Part shown: positions 13,016 to 23,980 of the stretch, in pieces
Numbering within the stretch: the first letter of the stretch is position 1
Layout: the number at the start of each line of letters is the position of its first letter
From: Lottia gigantea
Taxonomy: Eukaryota > Mollusca > Gastropoda > Lottiidae
DNA: 64,000 nt
Assembly (NCBI RefSeq): GCF_000327385.1
Contig: NW_008710347.1
Location: 1,128,979 to 1,192,978 of the forward strand
Direction: 5' to 3'
Program-made: the position numbers and the translations under genes
The notes under the pieces: model-generated
What the model was told of the DNA's origin: nothing
Seen by the model: the letters and a program-made list of their open reading frames with translations, nothing else
Databases searched by the model: none

Positions 13016-14224
13016 GTAAGCTTAATTTTTTTTTTAAATTAAAATTTCATTTGGAAAAGGCACCATATCGGCATGGTAGTCCACGTGTTTCATTTTTCAC
13101 TAAATATAATCTAATATAGTTTATAACGTTTAGTTTTCATAAGTACATATTTGTAGCATATGTTCTCTGTATTGATACAGTCATATCAAATCTTTAGTTG
13201 ACTTGACCTCCAACCCTAAATAAACTTTCAACAGACGTTCGTTATGCCAAACGCATGTGCTTATCATTAGAACTTTATTTTAGACCACATGTGGTTTGTC
13301 GTACAAGTTATGTTACCGGTTTGAAATTAGTTCCCCGGTGAAAATTATGTTCCTCACTATTTGCTCTTGGTTACAGAGGTAAACCCAGATAGCATTTCTG
13401 CAAGGGCTTTAATAAATTTCAAATTTAAGTTAACGGTATTATTTCAGCAATCATCACGCAATTGGCACGGATTTGGTGGTTTATCTGTTTCATTAGCAAA
13501 ATTCAAAATCGTAAGGTCGGTCTAAAGAGTTTTAACGTGCATGAAACACAGTGTTACGTAGGAAATTAATTGAAATATTGTCTAATGATTTCCGAGGTCT
13601 TGAGGTTGAAGTAAAGAACTAAATATATATACGGGGCAGTAAGTCTTGACCCAGAAAATTCATATATAACTATCGGTGTATAAAAATACAACATGATGAC
13701 AATAGACTATATAAATGATTTATATGAATAATTATTCAAAATAAACTGTCATTTTTCATTTTTGTCATATTTTCTTTTCTTACTAGCAAAGTGTTGCTCA
13801 ATACTATGGTTTTTCTTTACTTTCTTGAGTTCAAACTTTGACGTTTAAAGGAAAAGAAGGTTATTTCAGTTTTATACTCTAAATGTTAACTAAAATAGCC
13901 TTATATGGCAGCTGTGTACATGAATGGAAACAAACAAGATGTTAATTTGGTACATAAAAAATTTTAGTCGTTTTGATCAGACTTTGAGTTCATGTGTCGA
14001 CATAAGTTCATTCAAATCGCAATTCATAAGCCAAGCAAGCAAACAAACCATTATCAAGGACGTGGACAATGGACATTATATGAGCTCAATAACCATCCTG
14101 GACCATTCAAGAAAAAAATTTCCCGACAGCGAATCGGAAGCACCTAAAATAGCGTATCTGAGGAAGCCAATCAGAGGCCTCAACAGAAAGTAAACAATAA
14201 TCCGAAATGTTTACAGCCTTTATG

Positions 14225-14320
14225 ACGAGGGCTCTGATTAGCTGTATTCGCTAGCGTACAATCTAATCAAATCTCTGTATTCCATGGTACAAAATGTCGC
14301 TATTGCAGTCAAGGTATAAG
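14225..14320. mobile_element. MITE, family B, half copy
   Basis: It matches the right arm of 10274-10586 through GGGCTCTGATTAGCTG, ATTCGCTAGCGTACAATC, TAATCAAAT, CCATGGTACAA and GCAGTCAAGGTAT. The left arm is not seen. The 89-codon plus-strand frame at 13924-14193 ends next to it and is not supported as a gene. Confidence 0.7.
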
Positions 14321-15056
14321 TTCTTTTATTTTATCTGCGATGTAGACGTATTCCGTCTGTTTTTGTTAAGATTTTGATTAAAATTTCAGTGACGTTAGAC
14401 GACTACTATCTGTCAAACTTGCTATTTATGAAATGAATGTCGTACTATATCACTTTGAAAGTAATTAAAGTTTCAAGAATAAACAATCGTTTTTGGAAGT
14501 TTCGGTGAAACGTTGAATTTTTGTTTGCTAAATAGAGAATTCCGGAAGTTTTGAATAATACGTGTACTAACCACAGAGTTCAAAGTCATCTTAAATGAAT
14601 GATAATGGAATTTCAATTAAAATTAATTGTTTGATAATCAAATCCATCTCGATCAAATAAGCCTCGCTTAACTTCTTAATATCCTTTTAAAATCACTTAA
14701 CTTTTTAAATATTCGTTTCATAATTTATCATATGTCATATATTTGTCACTTTTTCTTATCAAATTGTGAATATTTATTATAATATGACAAGTTATCCTGT
14801 AAGATTACCAGGTCATTAAGTTAACTTTTTCCGATTAAAAATGACTTTAAATATGTGTGAAACCTTTGCCTGTTTTAATATCAAGTGGTGTTTTTCAGTA
14901 TTGCAGCAGCAATTAGTATTTAAAAATTTTTTATGCGGTTTATTGGTCATGTTTTTCCGAAATTACGAAAAAAGCCTTAAAACGAAAATTATTTTCATTC
15001 ACATTTCTTAACAATCCAGTAGAAAAACAAGATGTTGTAGACTTGGGATCAATCTC
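14321..15056. other. Non-coding AT-rich stretch
   Basis: Nothing recognised; AT-rich with frequent stops in every frame. Confidence 0.45.
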
Positions 15057-15400
15057 ACCATTGACGAGTAGGGAAAGGAAGGAAGGACAACACTAACGGG
15101 AAATTAGAGCAACGAGGGGGGAATGGATGAAAGGAAGCCAGGAAAGGCAAAGACAGGGAAAAGGCACGAGAGAAGAGATATGGAAGGAAGAGGCAGTTCA
15201 GAAGAGAAAGAGGGGAAGTAAGTAAAGACAGAGGAAACAGAAATGAAGGCAGTGGTAATTTCTGAGGAAGAAGGTTCAGGAGTCAAGAAGAGAGGTGTTG
15301 GCGCAGTGGCAGTTCTGAGAAAGAACGTTTTGGAGTGAGGAAAGCAGTGGTAGTAAGTGAAGGTTTGGGAGTCAAAGTTCTGAGAGGTACAGGATTCGAC
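15057..15400. repeat. Purine-rich tract
   Basis: This is about 340 bp of strongly purine-biased plus strand made of GGAAAG, GAAGGA, AGAGAAAG and GAAGGAAGAGG motifs. The 60-codon minus-strand frame here (Ser/Pro/Leu/Phe-rich) is a by-product of the bias. Such asymmetric tracts can adopt triplex structure; there is no evidence of function. Confidence 0.75.
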
Positions 15401-18400
15401 GGGGTATGTAGGCTAGTGGATTTGAGTGCGAAGGACGTAGTTTCAAGATAAAAGAGTTACGGAGACGCAGACGTCCTTGTTATCAGTTAATGGGACTATA
15501 GGATAATCTCTTATGTTGAGAGGTACTTATTGTATCTCCGTGCAGTGCTTCGAATTACAGTACTCCGAAGACTTATTACAGGTCTCTAGGCGATTTAAAA
15601 TTGTCAACGATTAAGAGAAAAAACTGACTTTTAAAGATTTTCATAAGTAACTTCAGTGGTCAAATCAAATTTAAGAGAATTCCCTCCCCTGAAGTAAATC
15701 GTATATGAAACGTTGCTATTTAAAATAAAATTCATAAAAATTCGGTAGCAATTCAAAATGTTTAAGGGTTTTTTATCTTTTCTAGATCCGTTGCATTACC
15801 CCCTTTTCTCCTTACAAATTTCGCAATTTTCTCTATGACCCAGTTATTTCCGGACTAAACGTTCCAAAACAGAGACCGCTGAGCGTTGCCTTCATGTGGC
15901 AAAACTTCACATGAAAATAAAAATTTGTTTGCCCCACAAATTACAATGTGATGCCGCCTTAATTGAACCCTGCTAAAATTTTGAATAATTACGACGAACT
16001 GAAGGCTTACCACGCATACACGACAAACGACCAAATTGCTAATTGTACTTGATGAGAACTGAAAATTGTGAGAAATTGAAGAATTAGAATAAGTTCTTAT
16101 ACACTCTAATTAAAATCTGTTGTGCATGTTCTGTTCAATAAAAGATACCTTTAGTTGGATATACATTGATTGACTTGTGTTATCCAAACACTTTCAACAG
16201 TGTTTTTGATGGTAAGCATTAGTTATGACAATTGGACCAAAATTCAACAAAATGCTATAAATCTCGTCTGATCATGGATGGTGAGTGTAGTAACCTACAG
16301 AAAAATCACGAAACGAAACATCCACATCTGCATTTTAATCAGAATGAAAAATAAACACGATGAAGTAGTACTGTTGAACTTTGTAAAATGAAGTTTTGAT
16401 AGAATAAAGATGTTATAACTACTTAATAATTATTTACATTAACAACTCAACTAATCAGGTCATACAACTACCAGCTACCGTTTCTCTTTTCGGGTCAAAG
16501 CTCATTACGTCCATTAAATCTGACCAGTTGTAGAAAACAGATAACGTCCAGTTTACAGTCAGATATAAACACAACTGACCTATGAATATACAACCGCTAG
16601 CATTAAATATCATTCTAACAATTTAAATCACTTTATACAGACCATGTTACGTCTTTTCAATTATCTGCAACCTCTTTTAAAATAATTAGATAGGCAATTC
16701 AATTCTAATTTTGCAAAAAGGTATCTTTGCTGTGGTACTGTATTCTTCAACCGAGATGACGATAAGTATACCTTATTTTGGGTATGTATCACATGTATCA
16801 TAATTACCAGCATGTTCCGTTAAGCAACGGTAGAATGTCTAATGAATTAGAATACATGTACCAGAAGACAATGCTTCATTTTCAGTTCCATTTGAGAGAA
16901 AGGTTACTTTTGATTTTCTTAACAACGTGCATCATTACAGATAATCAATATTTTCTTAGTTGCTACTGTGCATTCTTTGGCAATGTTTGTTTTAATTTTA
17001 TTCATTTGACCTATAATTGTCTCCTAGTAAGAGATGAGGATAGAGGTTCTTAAATGAATCGTGTGATATATAATTGAGTTTGAAAACGTTATATTAAGGT
17101 GATCTGTGTTGGTGAAAACACAAGAGAATACATGTAGTACATATCCTCTTAAGAACTAAATATCATAACTAGGTATTCGTGTTGTCTCTCTGGAAGGCTT
17201 GGTTCGACAGAGCCTGTCGCAAAATGGCATTGGGTGCCTTAAGAATGCTCTATATTAAGTTCACCTTATCAGAAAATCAATCAGTAATTATACCTTGTTA
17301 AAAATGTTAATTGGAAGGTGAAGGAACCACATGAAAGGCACTCTGATATTCTACAGATATAAATTATCTCATTTAGGTCAACCACTTGTAAAAAACCACC
17401 AAATTGAGTTGTATACAGTGCAAAATAATTAGTTTATAATACGTCTGGACTTGTCTTCAGAGTTGAGAAACACCAAAGAAAAGCCAAGTGAAATTACCCT
17501 ATCCAAAATCGTTTAGTCTTCTCATCGTTTCACGCCAAGTCGCAATCGACAGAAGCGGTACTTGGAGATCTCGCTAAAACTAACAATGTGTGTATGTTTG
17601 GCCTGCATCCAGAATAATTGACTTTCTCAATACCAAGTACTGGAACATTTACATTGGCAGGAATCCAAGAGCTGGAACTGCTATCAGTCGTACAACTCAC
17701 TTCATACAGATAGTCACACTTTTGCGACGAAACAGGTTGGGTTCATTTTATACGACATAACGACATCGATTTATATCATGCATGGCTGAATTTTTATAAT
17801 TTCAAAATATTAGAATTAACAATACAAAAACTTAATATCGATGGCATTAATTCATTTTTGAAAACTGTGACCAGAGGAAAAATGAATTTTGTGCAGTATA
17901 CAGCATCATAGCGCCCCCTTTCAAAGGCGAAAGCAAGAGGTCGAAGTCCGCTGCGGTGCTGAATATGAAATATCTGTAAACAAGCAGATGTTAAGTACTT
18001 ATCGGTTATGTTTATATCGTTTCGCATGATTGTTTCAGCCTTCACAAATACGTGAATACCGTTGGAGCAGGACTGTAAATCTAGACATCGATTTCTAGAA
18101 AAATTTTAATATCAAGATATATCTAATCAAAGTTTCATTTTTTAAAAGCCGCACCGATCAAAAAAATGACTTTAATTTGTAGCAGTGATCTAAATACATG
18201 GTGTTCTACAATTTATCAAAGTTAGTCAGAGCCCAATATGCAATATATTAAGTATTAATATACAATTTTCCAAGCTTGAAACTCCACGGATACTACGACC
18301 GTCTTGACAACCCGATTCTATAATTTTTGAAACATTAGACTTTCTGGATTGGTAGTATGACTCCCAAACCATCTTGTCATACGTGAACGTGTTTGTTGTC

Positions 18401-18640
18401 AGTTTTTTACTCAATGACATCTTACTTCCACTTTTGAGTAACGGTTAGGATGTATTTTCTTTTGTATTTTATGTACCTTCAATGTGCATAGCCTCGAGTA
18501 AATAAATGATTGCCACCGAAATCTCTTGCATAACACTTCAAATATGCACATGTATACTCAAGAAAATGGATAGCTTGTCAGGCAAGGTAACATACACAAA
18601 CGTTTCGACGATATAAAATCAAATTCTAGTCATTCTCTGT
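15401..18640. other. Non-coding stretch with one ankyrin-like fragment
   Basis: No gene model can be built. On the minus strand near 17895-17990 a TTGTTTACAG acceptor-like site is followed by a frame reading SGLRPLAFAFERGRYDAV, which resembles one ankyrin repeat. No neighbouring repeats or exons were found. Confidence 0.4.
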
Positions 18641-18649
18641 TCTACTGTC

Positions 18650-19620
18650 TAAATTTGACGTCTTTTCAATAAGTCAAGGGCAATAACTTAAAAATATAAA
18701 CAAAATTTCTAACATAACCAAAACTTCAGAAGCATACTCGTATCGGATAAAACTGTAGCTTACAAATCAAATTTTACAACTTTACCTCCCCTAGAGCCAT
18801 AATACATGTAGCATCTCATCGAGAATATCTTCAATTGTAAACGAGACTGAAATCAGAGTTCAGTTAAAAACTAGTATGCATACCAGAGGTCAGTTAAAAA
18901 TTGCTGTATGCATCTATAGTAGAGTTCAGTTAAAAACAGAAGTACACATACCAGAGTTCAGTTAAAAACTGTAGTATGCATACCAGAGTTCAGTTAAAAT
19001 CTGTAGTATGTATATCAGTGTTCAGTTAAAATCTGTAGTATGCATACCAGAGTTCAGTTAAAAATTGTAGTAGCTTCTATCGGGTATAAAAGCCAAATTT
19101 CGCGCTTTTTACAGGTTTATTTCCCTGAAATCAGAGTTCAGTTAAAAACTAGTAGTATACATACTAGAGTTCAGTTAAAAACTGTAGTATACATACCAGA
19201 GTTCAGTTAAAAACTGTAGTATGCATACCAGAGTTCAGTTAAAATCTGTAGTATGCATACCAGAGTTCAGTTAAAATCTGTAGTATGCATATCAGTGTTC
19301 AGTTAAAAACTGTAGTATGCATACCAGAGTTCAGTTAAAATCTGTAGTATGCATACCAGAGTTCAGTTAAAATCTGTAGTATGCATATCAGTGTTCAGTT
19401 AAAATCTGTAGTATGCATACCAGAGTTCAGTTAAAAATTGTAGTAGCTTCTATCGGTATAAAAGCCAAATTTCGCGCTTTTTACAGGTTTATTTCCCTTT
19501 ATCATAATATTCTTAATTCTTACGTAACCGAAATCCCTCAATAGTATATGCCTGCATACCAAGTTTCATTACTATCGGATTTAAACTTTAGCCTCTATCG
19601 AATTGGGCTGACAGCAGCGG
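18650..19620. repeat. Dispersed repeat (AATAACT type) with tandem duplication
   Basis: The left margin has AAGTCAAGGGCAATAACT and the right margin has GCATACCAAGTTTCAT then GCCTCTATCG, which are hallmarks of the repeat also present at 33190-33480. A block GCTTCTATCG, AAAGCCAAATTTCGCGC, TTTTTACAGGTTTATTTCCC occurs twice, at 19070-19127 and 19445-19498, each time just after a minisatellite tract. A segment containing array plus flank has therefore been duplicated in tandem. Confidence 0.7.
18856..19442. repeat. Minisatellite, 32-bp unit, in two blocks
   Basis: The units follow GAGTTCAGTTAAAAACTGTA, GTATGCATACCA. The first block is 18856-19075 and the second 19133-19442, separated by the unique 58-bp segment that recurs after the second block. 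Subtypes AAAAACTG and AAAATCTG alternate, and a GTGTTCAG/ATATCA variant recurs at regular intervals, hinting at multi-unit homogenisation. Confidence 0.92.
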
Positions 19621-19849
19621 GGGCAATATACACGTCCACATTTCTATGTTGGCGTATAAAAGTATTGGTAAAAAATATTATATATATTACATAAGTAACA
19701 ATTATATGGGTATTATATATACGTCGATCTGTTTGCCGGTGAAATACCATCATAATGTTTGCCAGCTGTTTATACCAATACAACAACCTGAATACATCTT
19801 GTTTCTTGTTGAAGCGAGCGGTAATGAGTCGAAACTTTAGGGGGAACAT

Positions 19850-20179
19850 TTAACTCATATAGGTTCACTCAGTTCAGAATAACGGGTGAAAGTTCAGTCT
19901 ACATTCGAAATTGATAAATAAAAAATTGAAAGTCTGTCTGCCCACAACTGAGAGTGGAACAATTTTTCACTTGTGTTAATCTCTGAAATTTAAAACTTTC
20001 AAGTAATCGTTATCATGACGGTTTCCAATTTCATGTACGTTTGGCTTTCTGGCAGTGTTAGTGTTTATATCTACCTGGCTTAGACAAAACACATCTAAAG
20101 GTTTTAACTGAAACATCGGCGGTGGTGACTAGAATATATTTCGTTTCTACTTAGTTATTCATCTTAATATTTTTACAGG
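19850..20179. other. Non-coding stretch
   Basis: Nothing recognised; ends at the acceptor-like TATTTTTACAG before 20180. Confidence 0.4.
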
Positions 20180-20279
20180 AATAGAAGTGAGAAATTGTGT
20201 TGTACATTGTGCCAACCGACAGTTGCCACCAAAGCTTTACACGGCCGATGCACGCATTGTGGCAAGCATAGTTGTTGAA
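20180..20279 (+). other. Candidate orphan exon with two CxxC pairs
   Basis: A good acceptor (TTTTTACAG) precedes a 100-nt stretch. Read in phase 1 it gives a tail with CTLC, twelve residues, CTHC, then GKHSC and a stop. CxxC-x12-CxxC is a zinc-knuckle-like spacing. A second frame is also open over the same stretch and no upstream exon was found, so this may be chance or part of an unclassified repeat. I do not recognise a family. Confidence 0.15.
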
Positions 20280-21964
20280 CAATGTGTTTAGGAGTCTACT
20301 CTATGGGAGAACATTTCTTGTGAAGTCTTATTGAATTACTGACATCTGTTAGAAGTGAAGCAAAGCTAAGTTGTCTCTAGGACGACCTATCGTGTCTAAG
20401 TAGTGTTATTTACAAAAGAGTAGTTAATTTGCGCCCTTGAATCGATTAGTTTTGTGAAATCCAAAGTGTTAAAAGTGCTATAGTTCAGGAGATATTTGCT
20501 TTCTCAACGTTTTTAAAAATATTGGATTATTACCTATAGTGTCTCTACAGTCATAATGGTTTTAAAGGAATTTAATACAGTTTACAGGTGTATTGTGCAG
20601 TTACTACTACATTTTCAATATGGATTTTATTTTTTACGTGATTTGCCGTAAATATGAGAAAAATATGAGCTAAGGAGAAGGTAAAGCCATGATTGTTATT
20701 ATTGTGTGTGGTATTGCAATGACTGGTCATAATGGATATTTCATATTCTACAATTTCATCTATTTAATTACAGCCTATGAAACCCATAGTGCATTATCAT
20801 GTAAATTCTGTAAAATTTCTATTTAGGTCTAACTTTAAAAATTTTGCAAATATCTACGCAGTTAAAGATAGACATAATGCGGGTGTCTGAAATTGATACG
20901 ATTTTGTCATTTTCATTTTCGGACTGTTTCTTACTCTCTTTTTGTGACATTTTGTCGATAAATTGATTTGCATATAATATTAAATGAACAAACTTTACAG
21001 TCATAATCGCGAAGAAAACCTATAATAGATAACATGCACTTCATTATGCTACTTATAAAATACATACATCAAAATACATAAATTTAATATCAAGTTCAGA
21101 GTGTTAAAGAGCACTTGAAGTATTTAATTTAAAAACAGCAGGGTTCCGCCATATCTTTAGAAATATTTAATTATATAAATCATTATAAAATTTATAATTG
21201 GACAAAAATAACAGTAAATATAAGAAGAACATGAAATGAAATTGAGCCTCTGTCTAAAAGATTCCAAATTTGCGAAGTAATGTTTCCTAAAATATGGAAT
21301 ATTGTGTTAAAATGAAATTATGGTTTGGTACGTTATGTATCTGGTACATTAAAATAAATTACATTAAAATTCTTAAAGTCTGCAAATTCCTTTTAATTAA
21401 ATCATTATATATGTATTCTTATACATAAAGAAACCACCCAATAACGCCCCCTTTTCATTATTAATTTGAAAATTTATTAGACAAATCGTAAAATTAAAAA
21501 GGTTGATATTTGATTTATTGATGGTTTATATTTATCCAGAAATGTTTTAATAACTTTTTTATACTGTTCTTTTCATGAACATAAAGTGTTTACTCCTTCT
21601 TGATACAATATTAATCATTGAATCACTTGTTTTGTTTCAGAGGGTGGTCCACTCTTGGCCAATGTCCGTTGTAAAAATTGGATACCTGGATTTGTTATTT
21701 CTTGTATTTTAAAGAAAAGATTTCTTTGATACAATGCATTTCTCCCACTGACAATTGTATTGGAATAGAATTTGTCACTGATGATATAAAGGTGCTGAGC
21801 TAATTGGCAGCTTTTGAAGATATTGTCAGTTATTATAACCACGTATTTCCATCTCGAATAATCTACAAATTGTTAACTCATTTAACATTTAAACCTTTTT
21901 TTTCTTTTCAAATCTAAACGATTTTTCGGAAATGTTTTAAATTTCTAGAAACTTAATTGCCAAA
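20280..21964. other. Non-coding AT-rich stretch
   Basis: No gene or repeat is recognised. The minus-strand frame at 21615-21842 has no recognisable domain. Confidence 0.45.
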
Positions 21965-22345
21965 AGCAAAGAACTTCTAATTTCTAAAGATTGGTTATTT
22001 TACAATTCTTTCTAAAGATTGGTTATTTCATGATTCTTTCTAAAGATTGGTTATTTTTTAATTCTTTCTAAAGATTGGTTATTTTATAATTCTTTCTAAA
22101 GATTGGTTATTTTATAATTCTTTCTAAAGATTGGTTATTTTTTAATTCTTTCTAAAGATTGGTTATTTTATAATTCTTTCTAAAGATTGGTTATTTTATG
22201 ATTCTTTCTAAAGATTGGTTATTTTATGATTCTTTCTAAAGATTGGTTATTTTATAATTCTTTCTAAAGATTGGTTATTTTTTAATTCTTTCTAAAGATT
22301 GGTTATTTCATCGTTCTTTCTAAAACTTGGTTATTTCATCATTAT
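21965..22345. repeat. Minisatellite, 28-bp unit
   Basis: About 13 units of TTCTAAAGATTGGTTATTTT plus ATAATTCT are nearly identical, with variation confined to the last few bases (TTTAAT, TATAAT, TATGAT, CATGAT). This suggests recent expansion. Confidence 0.95.
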
Positions 22346-22879
22346 GTTGTAGATAGATTGCGTTAGATGATGAAATTGCTGAGTCATTGTCTAGAAATAT
22401 GATTAATTATCTAAAAGAATTCAGGAAATTTTTTTTTACGCAACCAAGATTTATTCCACAGCGGAAATTTATCACTGTAATTTTCCTCTTAGTTTCTGGA
22501 TTGAACTGACATTCGTTTTCTATTTTTAAAAGTGTCTCTTGTTGGATGACATTATGTCTGATGTCATCGTGGGGTAACATTGTGTTTTGTATGATTGGAA
22601 ATATTTTCTGGCAATAATGCCTAATGCTGGTGTATGATTTTTCATATGCCCGAAGTAGGTTTTAAAGATGTGATGTTCTTATAAAATATGTATTGTTTCA
22701 AAGGTGATATTGGTGACGATGTCTGGTGTAGAGTGATTTGAAGTTATGGTGTTGTTTGATGGTGTCTGGTGTATGATGTTGTTGAAGGCTGGTGTATGTC
22801 TGGTGTATGTTATTGCCTGGTTTAGTTTTGTGTTAGTTGTAAGGCTATTTCGTTTTAACGACGTTCTCGAACACACTCT
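22346..22879. other. Non-coding; eroded edge of the next array
   Basis: From about 22640 on, GTGTATGATGTTG and TGGTGTATG fragments recur irregularly. They look like a decayed fringe of the following 32-bp array. Confidence 0.5.
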
Positions 22880-23980
22880 AGCAAGATGTATGATGTCTGT
22901 CTAGCCTGGTGTATGGTGTTGTTTATGACTGTCTAGTGTATGATGTTGATTATGACTGCCTTGCCTAGTGTATGATGTTGATTAAGACTGTCTAGTCTGG
23001 TGTATGATGTTGATTATGACTGCCTTGCCCAGTGTATGATGTTGATTATGACTGCCTTGCCTAGTGTATGATGTTGATTATGACTGCCTTGCCTAGTGTA
23101 TGATGTTGATTATAACTGCCTTGCCTAGTGTATGATGTTGATTAAGACTGTCTAGTCTGGTGTATGATGTTGATTATGACTGCCTTGCCTAGTGTATGAT
23201 GTTGATTATGACTGCCTTGCCTAGTGTATGATGTTGATTATGACTGCCTTGCCTAGTGTATGATGTTGATTATGACTGCCTTGCCTAGTGTATGATGTTG
23301 ATTAAGACTGTCTAGTCTGGTGTATGATGTTGATTATGACTGCCTTGCCTAGTGTATGATGTTGATTATGACTGTCTTGCCTAGTGTATGATGTTGATTA
23401 TGACTGTCTGGTCTGAAGTATGATGTTGCTTATGACTGTTTAATCTGTTGTATGGTCGTTTTTAAACTGTCTGGACGGGTGTATTATGTATTTTTAAGTC
23501 AGTCTCGTCTATGGTATGATGTTGTTTAAAAGCATCTTGTCTGATGTATGATGTTGATTAAGACTGTCTAGTCTAGTCTGGTGTATGATGTTGATTAAGA
23601 CTATCTAGTCTGGTGTAAATCATTGTTTAAAACTGTTGAAACTATTTCGTCTTTGTACATGATGGCATTGAAGACTAGCCAGGTGTATGATGTTGTTTTT
23701 GGCTGTTTGTTCTGGTGTATGAAGCTGTTTATGACTGTCTAGACTGATGTATGATGTTGTTTATGACTGTCTAGTCTAGTGTTTGATGCGGTTGAAGATT
23801 GTCTGGTCTGGTGTATGACATTGTTTAAGACTGGCTGGTTTAAGATGCTGTTTAAGATTGTCTGGTCTGGTGTATGACATTGTTTAAGACTGACTGATGA
23901 AGGATGCTGTGTAAGACTGTCTGGTCTGGTGTATGTCGTTGTTTAAGACTGATTGGTTTAAGATGCCGTAATTTGGTTAG
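22880..23980. repeat. Minisatellite, 32-bp core with degenerate flanks
   Basis: The homogeneous core (about 22930-23415) repeats TAGTGTATGATGTTGATTAT GACTGCCTTGCC every 32 bp. A variant unit (AAGACTGTCTAGTCTGG) returns about every fifth to sixth unit, indicating a higher-order repeat. The right flank to 23980 has looser units (GTCTGGTCTGGTGTATGACA TTGTTTAAGACTG). Confidence 0.93.

Noticed and set aside
13924-14193. 89-codon plus-strand frame as a small gene
   Set aside because: No domain, no splice or promoter context, and it runs into a MITE-like stretch.
15104-15286. Ser/Pro/Leu-rich minus-strand frame
   Set aside because: It is the complement of a purine-rich low-complexity tract.
21965-23980. 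Regular 28- and 32-bp repeats as a possible CRISPR array
   Set aside because: Units are head to tail with no unique spacers, in eukaryotic DNA.
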